In this document: positions 44,329-53,659 of the stretch, piece by piece
How the letters are laid out: the number at the start of each line of letters is the position of its first letter
Numbering within the stretch: the first letter of the stretch is position 1
NCBI RefSeq assembly: GCF_030682845.1
Contig: NZ_JAUXNK010000070.1
Coordinates: 1 to 64,000, forward strand
Source: Methanolobus sp.
GTDB taxonomy: Archaea; Halobacteriota; Methanosarcinia; Methanosarcinales; Methanosarcinaceae
DNA length: 64,000 nucleotides
Reading direction: 5' to 3'
The notes under the pieces: model-generated
Databases searched by the model: none
Told to the model about the DNA's origin: nothing
The model's input: only the letters and a program-made list of their open reading frames with translations
Program-made: the position numbers and the translations under genes

Positions 44329-45264
44329 TTATACCACCTCTGATGCAGCTATGAGCTCATCCAGTTCCTGCGTGTCTATGGTTGATCTGGGAGCCATGGA
44401 ATCTACCAGCAGGTATCTCTCAACCCTTGAGCCAGTAGCTGTATAATATTTGCCTACAAGCAGCTTCTTCATCTCTTCAAGCACTACGCCCTGATCAAGG
44501 GCATCTGCTGCAAGGGATATTGCACTCTCAAGTGTAAGTCCCGTCATCTCTTCTGCAAGATCCCTCTTTATGATCGCATCCTGTGCAGTGACACCATCAT
44601 CCAGGACAGCCTTGATCCTGAGATCGTAGACCCCGTCCACCTTCCCATGCTCCATGCATGCGCCCTTGGTAAGTGCTCTGTTGCATTGAGGGCAACGCTT
44701 TATCAGACCGGACCCGGACTGGATATCTACCAGAGCGCCGATGAATGTGATTGTTGATGTGCCTACCGTGATGTCCTCGTCTAGTTGCTCTACCGAACTG
44801 CTCTTGTTCATGTTGAGCTGGAACTTTCCATTCCACTCGTTGACAACAACGTTCTTGAAATAGTAAGTCTGGCCTTCGACGACTTCCGGGAATTCAGCAC
44901 TTCCCCATTTTGTGAATTTGATAGTGCCGGTTTCATCACCAATGAGACCAACCTGGGAGATCGACTCATGAGTGTTTTCCCAAAGCTGCACAACCTTGCC
45001 CTTTATATTCACCCACTTTCCGTCAACGTTCAGTTCGGAGATCTTCATAAGAGGCGATTCCGACTGGCCGGCATAAAACTGGTTTTTGGGGATGTTGTGC
45101 TCTTTTAAGAAATAGTTAACAACACTTCTTCTTGCTTCCTCTTTGGGGACCTTGAACTTGCTGACCATTTTGTCAAGCCTGTCTTCAATATCCTCAAGGG
45201 AAATCTCTACTCCAAGTTCCTGGAACTTTCTGTGAATCTCTTGCGAAATCTCTTTCATTTTCAA
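44329..45264 (-). CDS. Single-stranded DNA-binding protein RPA, zinc-finger type
   Basis: A 311-residue replication protein A. An N-terminal helical segment (1-65) is followed by an OB-fold (WVNIKGKVVQLWENTH, GDETGTIKFTKW, YYFKNVVVNEWNGKFQLN) and a second OB-fold carrying a zinc finger (C191-x2-C194, C203-x2-H206). It resembles the shorter RPA2/RPA3 proteins of Methanosarcina. A TATA-like sequence lies 60 bp upstream of the start. It is followed without a gap by its COG3390 partner. Confidence 0.9.
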   Translation of the reverse strand: MKMKEISQEIHRKFQELGVEISLEDIEDRLDKMVSKFKVPKEEARRSVVNYFLKEHNIPKNQFYAGQSESPLMKISELNVDGKWVNIKGKVVQLWENTHESISQVGLIGDETGTIKFTKWGSAEFPEVVEGQTYYFKNVVVNEWNGKFQLNMNKSSSVEQLDEDITVGTSTITFIGALVDIQSGSGLIKRCPQCNRALTKGACMEHGKVDGVYDLRIKAVLDDGVTAQDAIIKRDLAEEMTGLTLESAISLAADALDQGVVLEEMKKLLVGKYYTATGSRVERYLLVDSMAPRSTIDTQELDELIAASEVV

Positions 45265-45323
45265 ACCTCAGGCCTCTTGTTTGTGCGTCATTTTGGAGAG
45301 GCAATTGTAGTGTAGGTGTTAGT

Positions 45324-45335
45324 AGTATATAATCT
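45324..45335 (-). promoter_or_regulatory. TATA-like promoter element of the RPA operon
   Basis: On the minus strand the sequence AGATTATATACT lies about 60 bp upstream of the RPA start codon, in a 138-bp spacer. No other TATA-like sequence is as good here. A 5' leader of about 35 bp is expected. Confidence 0.4.
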
Positions 45336-45402
45336 CGCACCAAGCATGGTGAAAGTATTCGCAATCACCATAAACGTTATGCCAGGACGATATCAATGTA
45401 GT

Positions 45403-47631
45403 TCATTGAGGACCTCGTATGTAAAACTTAAGCTTGTTCAGCTTCTTCAGCAGCATGTTATTGACGCCTTCTGAAGAGAGCGGTTTATGCTTCTTGATGA
45501 TCAGCAGGGGGCCCTTGTATCCCTTGGCCAGCACATAAGGCAGATTACCTATTAAAGAGAACTTGAACCTGCTGCTTGAGTCACCTATTATCAGGAGATC
45601 GTCTTCCATAAGGAACTCAAGTACCGCATTCTCAGCCGAGAAGTGTTCCTTCACATGATAAACAATAGGTGCCATAGAAGTATCCCTGGCAAGCTCCTCA
45701 AGATCACGGTGAGCAGAAACTTTCACATCCTCTGCAACATTGGGCTTTACCACTCTCAGTACATGCAGCGGAGCACCAGTGCTCTTTGACAATCTCCTGG
45801 CAAGATGCAACCCATAGCGAGAGTTCTCCTTCCCGTTATAGGCAACGACTATGCGTCCTATCTTCGCAGGAAGATAACCTTTCAATACAACTGTATTGTT
45901 GTTTGCAACAGAAAGTACCTGGTTTGCAACAGTTCCAAGAGATGGATGGAAGCGGTTCACTTCATGCCATCCAATTATGATGAAATCGACTTTCTCCAGT
46001 TGAGCCTGCTCCATTATGGAATTCGTGATGCTGTGGTCAAAAGCTATTATGTATTCCCTTTCGTGGCCTACAATTATAGGAAATTTTTCAAACCTTTCCC
46101 TCAGGAGGCCATCCATCATGAGCCTGTTCTCATGAAATGCTTCCTGAGCTGCTGTTAAACTGGTCTGCTGAGGGACTTTGATAACGCTAAGACCTATTAT
46201 CTGATCACCAAGATTGTCGGCAAGATAAAGCAGGTCCATTTCATGTTTTGGGTTTGCTATTGGGACAAGTATCTTGATCTTAGAACTGGCCTCCAGTGGT
46301 ACAGGCTGGATGTTGTTTTCCAGGACATCAAAAATGTCATATTTGGGAAAGGCTTTTCCTTTTCCATAGTACTTGTACCACGTTAGCCCTGCAAAGATGA
46401 TAAACAATGCGAAAACCAGGGGCAATAACCCCATAGTAGGCAACAATGCAAGACTGAAAATAATGCCTATTATCTGAGTGCAAGGATAAAAAGGGTCGCT
46501 GAAGGCAGGTTTATACTCTTCGAGCGATCTGTTCCTCAGGATTATTACCGAGGAATTGATCAATACGAACATGAGGATATTAAAAGTACCTCCAAGTCTT
46601 GCCAGTTGTTCCACATTAAACAGCAATAAAAGCAATATCATCAGGATTCCGGTAGCCAGGATCGCATTGTGAGGAGTGTCATACTTTTCGTGTATCGAAA
46701 TAAACCACCGCGGAATCAGATTATCCCTGCTCATGGCGAAAGGGAACCTTGAGGATGACATTATAGCAGCGTTGGCAGTAGAAATAGTAGCAAGGAGACC
46801 AGCGATGACAATCATCACTTTACCAAGATTGCCACCCATCATTTCAGCAACATCTACCAGAGGAGTATAGGTGTTCATTGATTGCTCAAAGGTAAGGGCT
46901 CCGCTTATCACAATCATCACACCAAGATAGATGAGCGTTACTACCGCGACAGAAGAAATTAGTGCCAAAGGAAGGTTCCTTGAAGGGTTTTTCACCTCTT
47001 CAGATACTGACGCAAGCTCACTTATTCCCAGATATGAAATGAATATGAGCCCAGTGGTAGCAAATATCGAAGAATATCCAAATGGTACAAAAGGAGTGAA
47101 ACGAGAAGAATCTATTATGGAATATCCCCTTAATATGAAAGCACCCATTATCAAAATCAAGAATATGACAATAAGGTTCTGGAAAGATGCGCTTCCTTTT
47201 GCTCCCCTGTAGTTAATGACCAGAAATACAAGACCTGCTGATACTGCTGTGACCATTATGGGTATTGGAATTAATACAAAAAGATAATCTGCCAGCCCGA
47301 TCAGCGCAAAAGAACCTTTGAACACCAGTGCAAGCCATGCCCCCAAACCGATGACAGCGCCAAAGGCTGCACCCATCGCCCTGCTGATGAAATAATAACT
47401 GCCTCCTGCCTTGGGCATGCCGGTAGCCAGTTCAGCCATGCTTATGGCAGTTGCCATTGATATGATGCCGCCAAAAAGGAAAGAGAGTATAGCTGCCGGA
47501 CCTGCTGCGGATATTGCTATCCCGGGCAATATGAATATGCCCGCCCCTATCATTGTACCTGTCCCGATGGCAAAGGTCTGAAAAAAACCCAGGCTGCGTC
47601 CAAGTCTTTCTGTGGTTCTGATCGTACCCAT
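45403..47631 (-). CDS. APC-family amino acid permease with tandem USP domains
   Basis: A 742-residue membrane protein. Residues about 15-430 form an APC transporter of about 12 helices (GTGTMIGAGIFILPG, MPKAGGSYYFISRAMG, YLGISELASVSEEVKNPSRNLP). The cytoplasmic part contains two universal-stress-like domains (KIKILVPIANPKHEMDLLYL, KIGRIVVAYNGKENSRYGL). Such fusions are common in archaea and are thought to regulate transport. The substrate is not known. It is preceded by an AT-rich spacer and divergent from the aldolase gene. Confidence 0.9.
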   Translation of the reverse strand: MGTIRTTERLGRSLGFFQTFAIGTGTMIGAGIFILPGIAISAAGPAAILSFLFGGIISMATAISMAELATGMPKAGGSYYFISRAMGAAFGAVIGLGAWLALVFKGSFALIGLADYLFVLIPIPIMVTAVSAGLVFLVINYRGAKGSASFQNLIVIFLILIMGAFILRGYSIIDSSRFTPFVPFGYSSIFATTGLIFISYLGISELASVSEEVKNPSRNLPLALISSVAVVTLIYLGVMIVISGALTFEQSMNTYTPLVDVAEMMGGNLGKVMIVIAGLLATISTANAAIMSSSRFPFAMSRDNLIPRWFISIHEKYDTPHNAILATGILMILLLLLFNVEQLARLGGTFNILMFVLINSSVIILRNRSLEEYKPAFSDPFYPCTQIIGIIFSLALLPTMGLLPLVFALFIIFAGLTWYKYYGKGKAFPKYDIFDVLENNIQPVPLEASSKIKILVPIANPKHEMDLLYLADNLGDQIIGLSVIKVPQQTSLTAAQEAFHENRLMMDGLLRERFEKFPIIVGHEREYIIAFDHSITNSIMEQAQLEKVDFIIIGWHEVNRFHPSLGTVANQVLSVANNNTVVLKGYLPAKIGRIVVAYNGKENSRYGLHLARRLSKSTGAPLHVLRVVKPNVAEDVKVSAHRDLEELARDTSMAPIVYHVKEHFSAENAVLEFLMEDDLLIIGDSSSRFKFSLIGNLPYVLAKGYKGPLLIIKKHKPLSSEGVNNMLLKKLNKLKFYIRGPQ

Positions 47632-47866
47632 TGATATACCTCATGTGGTCAAATTATTACACCAATACTAAGAAAGTAAAGGAGTGGGTTTGGTTTTTCT
47701 GCCGAAAGGACCAGTAACAAATGATAGTTAAGTAATCAAGTAAGTGGTCAAATAAGTATAAAAATGTCACTATTTTCATTTGCCTTCCACATAAATGACT
47801 TCAGGTTCTCACACAATGTTTAAAATAGAAAAACATGATTAATGGTTACTTACGCAAGAAAAAATG

Positions 47867-47874
47867 TATATAAG
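47867..47874 (+). promoter_or_regulatory. TATA box of the aldolase gene
   Basis: TATATAAG at 47867-47874 lies about 30 bp upstream of the ATG at 47902, predicting a transcript start near 47896 and a near-leaderless message. The upstream in-frame codon at 47842 would lie before this promoter, supporting the later start. Confidence 0.5.
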
Positions 47875-47901
47875 CAGAATTATCGAGTATGGGTGATAAG
47901 A

Positions 47902-48825
47902 ATGGTCTCAATCAGGGAAGAAGATATAAAAATACCTTTAGATGTACCGCTGGCTGCGCGTGCAACCTACTTAAAGAACTATATGGAAATAACCAAAGGG
48001 ACAGGAAGGATGATGCTTTTTGCAGGCGACCAGAAAGTGGAGCACCTGAACGATGATTTCTTCGGCAAGGGCATCCCGGAGGATGACAACGACCCTGAAC
48101 ACCTTTTCAGGATAGCAGCCAAAGGGAAGATTGGTGTTTTCGCTACGCAGCTTGGCCTTATTGCGAGATATGGGATGGACTATGCGGACGTACCTTATCT
48201 GGTGAAGGTCAATTCCAAGTCCAACCTTGTGGAAACCGAGCAGATGGACCCTTTCAGCAACCAGTGGTACGATGCCAGGCAGGTAGCTGAGTTCCGCGAC
48301 AACAGCGGGCTCAGGATACTTGGCGTTGGGTACACCATTTACCTTGGAAGCGAGTTTGAGGCCGATATGCTGAACCAGGCAGCTCAGCTCATATACGAAT
48401 CACACAGGTATGGCCTTATCACAGTCCTCTGGATATACCCCCGGGGAGCAGCAGTGGAGGACGAGAAAGACCCGCATCTTATAGCAGGTGCTACAGGAGT
48501 CGGGGCAGCCCTTAACGCTGACTTTGTGAAGGTAAACTACCCCAAGAAGGAAGGACAGAAGTCCGAAGAAGTATTCAAAGAGGCAGTATTGGCTGCCGGA
48601 AGGACAAAAGTGGTTTGTGCAGGTGGCTCCAGTGATGAATGTGAACCATTCCTGAGAAAGCTGCACAAACAGATACACATAAGCGGCGCCCAGGGAAATG
48701 CAACCGGCAGGAATATCCATCAGAGACCGCTGGATGAAGCTGTGAGGATGTGCAATGCCGTCTACGCCATAACGATAGAGGATGCGTCGGTGGAAGAGGC
48801 ACTGCAGATATACAAAGGCAAGTAA
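47902..48825 (+). CDS. Class I fructose-bisphosphate aldolase (DhnA/archaeal type)
   Basis: A 307-residue TIM-barrel aldolase. Motifs are LFAGDQKVEHLNDDF (aldolase entry), LVKVNSKSNL, VLWIYPRGAAV, ADFVKVNYPKK with the Schiff-base lysine in VKVNY, and CAGGSSDE. It makes or splits fructose 1,6-bisphosphate and partners with Pgk and GlpX in gluconeogenesis. The start at 47902 (MVSIREEDIKIP) follows GGTGATAAG; an in-frame ATG lies 60 bp upstream. Confidence 0.9.
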   Translation: MVSIREEDIKIPLDVPLAARATYLKNYMEITKGTGRMMLFAGDQKVEHLNDDFFGKGIPEDDNDPEHLFRIAAKGKIGVFATQLGLIARYGMDYADVPYLVKVNSKSNLVETEQMDPFSNQWYDARQVAEFRDNSGLRILGVGYTIYLGSEFEADMLNQAAQLIYESHRYGLITVLWIYPRGAAVEDEKDPHLIAGATGVGAALNADFVKVNYPKKEGQKSEEVFKEAVLAAGRTKVVCAGGSSDECEPFLRKLHKQIHISGAQGNATGRNIHQRPLDEAVRMCNAVYAITIEDASVEEALQIYKGK

Positions 48826-48847
48826 AAGAGGCTACTTGTAGCCTCTT
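48826..48847 (+). terminator. Aldolase gene terminator
   Basis: AAGAGGCTA (48826-48834) pairs perfectly with TAGCCTCTT (48839-48847) around a CTTG loop, followed by an AT-rich, T-rich stretch. It begins one base after the stop codon. Confidence 0.7.
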
Positions 48848-49064
48848 TATTAATCTCATCATTTTTATTGATGTATTTTTTGGTTCCTGTATCACATGCA
48901 ACTTGAGCGAATGCTGTGTGCTTATGAAAGAGCTAAGGTTTTCCCTGCATACCCAGGATAGAAAAAGTGTCTCCAGCATAATGAATGCCATACTTACAGT
49001 ATGGTAACGAGCACATCAAAAGAAAAAAAGCTTCCGGAAGTAATAAATCCCGGAAATATTTAGA

Positions 49065-49655
49065 TTACTTATCGCATCCACACTCGAAATCAAAACCCAG
49101 CATGAAAGTGCCTGTGCCGTGTATATTCTTAAGGCCCATTCTCTCTTTCATATATTCATCACTCGGAGGAGATGGGGAAGCTAGTGTTGCATTGCACACT
49201 TCAGGGACATCATCCACTTCAGGGCAGGGTTTCGGAGGCATCACTATAATCAGCGGATCTTTTTTACCATCCATCTTTTTAAGAACACCTGTATCAAAGA
49301 GTACAATATTTCCAATAATAAGGTTGGTTTTGCAGTTTTTAAGTTCTTTCAGTTTCTGCTCGTCATCAACATCCTCGCCCACCACACAACCATGATGCAT
49401 AAGGATCACATTTGGTCCCGGGGGCCATTTGAAATTCATATCGGTCGTGAATGCAAATATTACATCATTCTCAAGGACCTGCTTGACACCTTTGTTATCG
49501 CCTATCCCAAGACCCATCAGGGTCATCTGATCGGCCTTCTTTTCCAGTTCCCTGATAATCTCACGGTCCTGATCGGTGAGAACAAGAATATCTCCCACAC
49601 CGCTCATATTCTTAATACAACAGATGACCTGTTCTATAATCTCATCACGCTGCAT
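49065..49655 (-). CDS. Conserved methanogen protein of unknown function
   Basis: A 196-residue soluble protein with an alpha-beta look. GVGDILVLTDQDREIIRELEKKA and LMGLGIGDNKGVKQVLENDVIFAFT suggest a Rossmann-like fold; NVILMHHGCVVGEDVDDEQKLKEL may be a site. The C-terminus carries cysteines (PKPCPEVDDVPEVC, FDFECGCDK) that could bind a metal. It may belong to a DUF2124-like group, but this is uncertain. It stands alone between the aldolase and the second RPA module. Confidence 0.55.
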   Translation of the reverse strand: MQRDEIIEQVICCIKNMSGVGDILVLTDQDREIIRELEKKADQMTLMGLGIGDNKGVKQVLENDVIFAFTTDMNFKWPPGPNVILMHHGCVVGEDVDDEQKLKELKNCKTNLIIGNIVLFDTGVLKKMDGKKDPLIIVMPPKPCPEVDDVPEVCNATLASPSPPSDEYMKERMGLKNIHGTGTFMLGFDFECGCDK

Positions 49656-49804
49656 GATCTACCTCACATTTATACATATAAATAGTTAAATTGTAGTCTT
49701 GTGCTGTCACAATTAATATTTATCTATATTTAAGTATAACGCATATTATAACACCTTGCACTATATCAATACCGACCATCGAACCGGTAAAATAAATAGG
49801 CCTT

Positions 49805-50686
49805 TCAGACAATTGCTCTGAAGAAACCTACTTTAGGCTCGTATATGTGCCCTTCTGAAAGGAGCGAACGTACAGTCTTTTCAACTGATACTGCCGGAAT
49901 GTTCTTTGAACCTGCTTGCCGGAGAAGCTCAGTGTATTCCATACCTTTTCCCCCGTTCATCTCCTGCAGAAGATCCATGATAAATTCCTCAGTATCGAAA
50001 AGGTCGCCTGAAACTGCAGACAGACTGCTCTCTATGGAGAACAGGGCATCCCTGATATGTTTCCTCATACCCTGGATGTAAGACCTGTCAGTTCGATAAA
50101 AGTCCAGAGCCATGCATACCCCTTCTGCAATATGCGACGGTACGTTCTTCAGTGAAAGGTGGTCGAACAGCTCCATTCCGCTAATGCCTGATGATAGGGC
50201 CTCTTCAAAGACATCCAGACGATCAAGTGTCAGTTCCGCGGTATCAACCATCCATCGATTACGAGTGTTCTCATCAGCGTGGTTGATCTCCTCAGGACGC
50301 AATGAGACAAAAACCGAGCCATCTCCCGGTTCATACGAACGGACCTTTCCGATAATGGTCACAAAAGAAGGGACTTCAACTGTCGAAAGGAACACCGATG
50401 TTTCCGGCTGGAAATTTCCCGAATACACGGTAAATGTACCTGTCGGGTCCGACACTCTTGCTCTCCACAGCTCCTTTTCTCCCCCTTTATGACTCCCGAT
50501 ATCTTCTACCTCCGTTATGACTCCGGCTATAAAAAGACGATTCACCTTTGCACCTGCCGTTGTCACAAGGAAATTCGGGGCATGCAGGTCTGCCTGGCTG
50601 GTAACGTCCGAGCTGGAGCTGATCTGGAATCTGGAGTCATTGAACTCCCTGGCAAATACCCTGTGGGCCATCTCTCTTTCAGCCAT
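49805..50686 (-). CDS. RPA-associated OB-fold protein (COG3390), long form
   Basis: About 293 residues. The N-terminal part is paralogous to the 190-residue COG3390 protein at 43.8 kb: REMAHRVFAREFNDS, LFIAGVITEVEDIG, RVSDPTGTFTVYSGNFQPE, FVTIIGKVRSYEP. It adds a C-terminal extension of about 100 residues ending in a winged-helix-like segment (VEKTVRSLLSEGHIYEPKVGFFRAI). The start at 50686 follows GGAAAGGTGA and overlaps the RPA stop codon by 8 bp; a TTG at 50692 is in frame. Confidence 0.85.
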   Translation of the reverse strand: MAEREMAHRVFAREFNDSRFQISSSSDVTSQADLHAPNFLVTTAGAKVNRLFIAGVITEVEDIGSHKGGEKELWRARVSDPTGTFTVYSGNFQPETSVFLSTVEVPSFVTIIGKVRSYEPGDGSVFVSLRPEEINHADENTRNRWMVDTAELTLDRLDVFEEALSSGISGMELFDHLSLKNVPSHIAEGVCMALDFYRTDRSYIQGMRKHIRDALFSIESSLSAVSGDLFDTEEFIMDLLQEMNGGKGMEYTELLRQAGSKNIPAVSVEKTVRSLLSEGHIYEPKVGFFRAIV

Positions 50687-51992
50687 CGTCAATCACCTTT
50701 CCTTCAATTCTTTCAAGCAGAGAGCTTATGCGTTCCTTAAGGTCTGTATTCGGGTACCAGGCAGACTTTGCAACCAGAGTGACACCAAACTCATTCCGTG
50801 AGGAGTTACCCCTGATAACAATATACTTTCCTGTAAGCACGCGTTTCATGTCATCGTAGACAACCTCTTTGGAAATGGATTCCAGGGCCATCTTTTCTGC
50901 TTCATACATGCTCTTTCCGTAAACCACCTCTGACAACTCGCAGTTAAGCATCACATGTAGGGAGCCGGTCCCATCATCAAGGATAAACTTTATGCGCATG
51001 TCAGACACACAATCAACTGAACCGTGAGCCCTGCAGTTTGCTTTCTGGGTCACTCTGTTACACACAGGGCACCGGTCGATCATCCCGGAACCAGGCCTGA
51101 CTGAAATAATATTCCCAGCTACGGTTACATCGAATATACCGCTCTTTTCAAGTACCTTGCCAATAGGAACAGGATCTGATGCCTTGCTTACAGACTCCAG
51201 CGTGAATGGCAGATCCTCAGGCTGTGATATCACGCTTACAGCAGTACTCTCGCTGAAATTAATGGAAGGCAATCCCCTGAATATCCTGACGGTTGCACCT
51301 TCAAACCGAATAAAGCTCCCGATATCCGCACCTTTGAGCGGTGTCCACGAAGTAAAGGGAAGCTTTGCAGTCTCGTCTGCAATGACACCCTCGGTGATTG
51401 TCAATAGTTTGCCCTTCATCGGGACATCCCGGTGGTACATCTCAACTATGACCACAATAGAATTTGCCACCACATCAGCAGGAGCTATATCCTGAAGCTT
51501 CTTAAGATTCTGGTGGGACATCTCTTCTATTCCCTGCACCATGCCATCCGGGAGCTTCTCGATCTGCGAACGCTTGCCAAAGTAAAGCTCGGGTCGGTTA
51601 TTCCACAGTCTTGTGTATGCATTCTTTATCCGGACAGCATCTCCGGCCTTAAGCGACATGTCATCCCAGCACGTAAAAGAGCAGATACCGGTACCATCCC
51701 CAAAAGAGCCGGTAAAAACACTTCTCTGCTCTCCCTGTACAGTGACAGTCCTTTTCTCAATGCTGATGATGCGGCCTGTGATATCAAAACTGTTCATTCC
51801 GCTCACTAAATCCTTTACCTGGACAGATGTCGGGGACCTTGACATAAACCTGTTCAGGATGGTTCTTTTTGCCTCGTCGAGCGGAACCTTGAACTGCAAG
51901 AGCTTTTCCAGTTCAATTCTTATTTCTTCTGCATATCTGTTTCCAAGCGCCCTGCTTATTTCCTCTACATGGGGCGCAATTCTCTCATCCAT
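50679..51992 (-). CDS. Single-stranded DNA-binding protein RPA, longer zinc-finger paralogue
   Basis: A 437-residue RPA. An N-terminal helical segment (1-70) is followed by at least two OB-folds (FDITGRIISIEKRTVTV, DGTGICSFTCWDD, LTITEGVIADETAKLPFTSW) and a third with a zinc finger (CPVCNRVTQKANCRAHG). It is clearly paralogous to the RPA at 44.3 kb but has an additional OB-fold. The start at 51992 (MDERIAPHV) follows GGAGG; the ORF extends 10 codons upstream. It is the first gene of an RPA-COG3390 operon. Confidence 0.88.
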   Translation of the reverse strand: MDERIAPHVEEISRALGNRYAEEIRIELEKLLQFKVPLDEAKRTILNRFMSRSPTSVQVKDLVSGMNSFDITGRIISIEKRTVTVQGEQRSVFTGSFGDGTGICSFTCWDDMSLKAGDAVRIKNAYTRLWNNRPELYFGKRSQIEKLPDGMVQGIEEMSHQNLKKLQDIAPADVVANSIVVIVEMYHRDVPMKGKLLTITEGVIADETAKLPFTSWTPLKGADIGSFIRFEGATVRIFRGLPSINFSESTAVSVISQPEDLPFTLESVSKASDPVPIGKVLEKSGIFDVTVAGNIISVRPGSGMIDRCPVCNRVTQKANCRAHGSVDCVSDMRIKFILDDGTGSLHVMLNCELSEVVYGKSMYEAEKMALESISKEVVYDDMKRVLTGKYIVIRGNSSRNEFGVTLVAKSAWYPNTDLKERISSLLERIEGKVIDDG

Positions 51993-52194
51993 AGATAGCC
52001 TCCGTATATAAGTGAAGGTCATATTAGAAAGTCATTATCAAAATAGGGCCATCAGCAATAAATATAACCCGCTGACAAAACTCTCAATTCTAAAAATGGT
52101 AAAAGAAAGGTATATCAACTATCATACCTCATTTTCCGTGTGGAGTGAATCATTGTTTGTCGGCCCGACATATCTCCACGCAGGAGGAACTTAC

Positions 52195-52629
52195 ATGCCA
52201 AAACTTGCAATCGTATACCTTAGTACCCAGGGAAATACACAGATGATGGCTGAAGCCATCGCAGAAGGAGCCAGGGAACGCCATGTTGAAGTAAAGGTCA
52301 ACAATTTCCATGAGTGGGACCCTGCCGAGATAGCAGATTATGATGCCATAGCTGTCGGATCATCTACATTTTATTATACCATGCTTGACCCTATAGCAAA
52401 GTTCATTGACCGGATAGTCGAGGTTGGTGTTGATGGGAAGATAGGGGCTGCTTTTGGCTCTTACGGCTGGAGTGGAGAGGCGCCGGTAAAGATAGCAGAA
52501 AAACTGCGCAATGCCGGAGTAGAGGTTATTGACCCTGTGCTCAGGATACAGTACACACCCACCGAAAAGGATCTTTTTGAATGCAACCGCCTGGGGAAAG
52601 ACCTTGCAGAGAGAATGAAGAACAGGTAA
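52195..52629 (+). CDS. Flavodoxin-domain protein
   Basis: A 144-residue flavodoxin-like protein. AIVYLSTQGNTQMMAEAIAEG is the FMN phosphate loop; VGSSTFYYTMLDPI and AAFGSYGWSGEAP are the two other FMN loops. This resembles the flavodoxin half of FprA-type F420H2 oxidases, here without the metallo-lactamase domain. The start at 52195 follows CAGGAGGAAC; the ORF is open 61 codons further upstream. It is divergent from the second RPA operon. Confidence 0.85.
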   Translation: MPKLAIVYLSTQGNTQMMAEAIAEGARERHVEVKVNNFHEWDPAEIADYDAIAVGSSTFYYTMLDPIAKFIDRIVEVGVDGKIGAAFGSYGWSGEAPVKIAEKLRNAGVEVIDPVLRIQYTPTEKDLFECNRLGKDLAERMKNR

Positions 52630-52776
52630 TATCTTGCTCTCCTTCCGGAATTTCCGGATAATTTTTATTGTGCATTCTCCCCGGTTAAAATACACCTGCC
52701 TGACACCCTATTGAGTTTACTCTGTACTAAAAACAGCTATAATGCGGCTGCCGGGCTCATTTGAGGATTAAGCATC

Positions 52777-52784
52777 TTTATATA
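52777..52784 (+). promoter_or_regulatory. TATA box upstream of the histone gene
   Basis: TTTATATA at 52777-52784 within CTTTATATACC, about 70 bp before the histone ATG. A second AT-rich stretch (CATATATAG) follows near 52803. A promoter is expected here because the upstream flavodoxin gene ends 150 bp earlier. Confidence 0.45.
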
Positions 52785-52851
52785 CCTTATTTACCAATTA
52801 ACATATATAGAATGCTTTATTAGAAGATGTAAGTTTTATTGAGGCGTATTT

Positions 52852-53064
52852 ATGACAATAATACCATTTGCACCCATTGAAAGAGTAATAAGGAACGCTG
52901 GCGCACAGAGAGTCAGTGAATCAGCAGCAATGGCCCTTACTGAAATGCTTGAGTCTTACGGGTTAGAGGTTGCCAGGGAAGCTATAAAACTGGCAGAGCA
53001 CGCAGGAAGGAAGACAGTCAAGGCTGAAGATATAAAGCTGGCCCGGGAAATGCTGGGCAAATAA
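52852..53064 (+). CDS. Archaeal histone
   Basis: A 70-residue histone fold: FAPIERVIRNAGAQRVSESA, ALTEMLESYGLEVAREAIKLAEHAGRKTVKAEDIKLAREML. It has no tails. Such proteins wrap DNA as dimers and extended polymers. Length and the RKTVKAEDIKLA segment match HMf-like proteins. GAGG precedes the ATG by about 9 bp. Confidence 0.96.
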   Translation: MTIIPFAPIERVIRNAGAQRVSESAAMALTEMLESYGLEVAREAIKLAEHAGRKTVKAEDIKLAREMLGK

Positions 53065-53140
53065 TCCCTGTTTTTGATTTTAAGTACTTTTTAGAGATTC
53101 AGGCCCTATATGCGTACTACAGACTTTTTCACGTACTTGG

Positions 53141-53659
53141 CTAACGTATAAGGAAAAGATCAAAGAGGCTTATACCTGTCAGCGTAACTATGCTGACAAT
53201 TATACCTGCTATCATGACACCTGCCAGTATTGCAGGGAAAGCATGCCTGAATTGTATCCCAAATACAAATGCTGCAGCACACCCTGTCCATGCACCGGTG
53301 ACCGGAAGGGGCACAGCTACAAAAAGGGTGAGTGCCAGAATGCCATACTTCTCAAACCTCTCGGAGTGGTTTTTATGGGTCCGGCCAAAAAGCCATGTGA
53401 AGAATCTGTCAAATATAGAATAACGACGCAGTTGAGTGGAAACGGGTTCAAGGAATAAGAGTAAAGGGATGACCGGAAGCATGTTCCCAAAGACCGCCAG
53501 CACATAAGCACTGGATGGAGGCAGGCCATAGACCCCCAAGGCTATAGGAATGGCGCCCCTAAGCTCGAATATTGGAAGGCAGCTTATTATGATGGTGGAA
53601 AGCCATGGAGGCACACTGCTCAGCAGCTCAAGTAACTGCACTTCCAGCGACATGATCAT
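53141..53659 (-). CDS. Small integral membrane protein, COG2426 family
   Basis: A 172-residue protein with four to five hydrophobic segments (TIIISCLPIFELRGAIPIALGVYGL, AYVLAVFGNMLPVIPLLLFL, GILALTLFVAVPLPVTGAWTG, FPAILAGVMIAGIIVSIVTLTG). The E-L-R-G-A-I-P signature and VPLPVTGAWTG are typical of COG2426, annotated elsewhere as small multidrug export protein without firm proof. Its start overlaps the RfcS stop codon by 4 bp, so the two are co-translated. Confidence 0.8.
   Translation of the reverse strand: MIMSLEVQLLELLSSVPPWLSTIIISCLPIFELRGAIPIALGVYGLPPSSAYVLAVFGNMLPVIPLLLFLEPVSTQLRRYSIFDRFFTWLFGRTHKNHSERFEKYGILALTLFVAVPLPVTGAWTGCAAAFVFGIQFRHAFPAILAGVMIAGIIVSIVTLTGISLFDLFLIR

Noticed and set aside
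49065-49655. Assignment of the 196-residue protein to a named enzyme family
   Set aside because: The Rossmann-like pattern and terminal cysteines are suggestive but no catalytic signature could be matched, so it is left as unknown.
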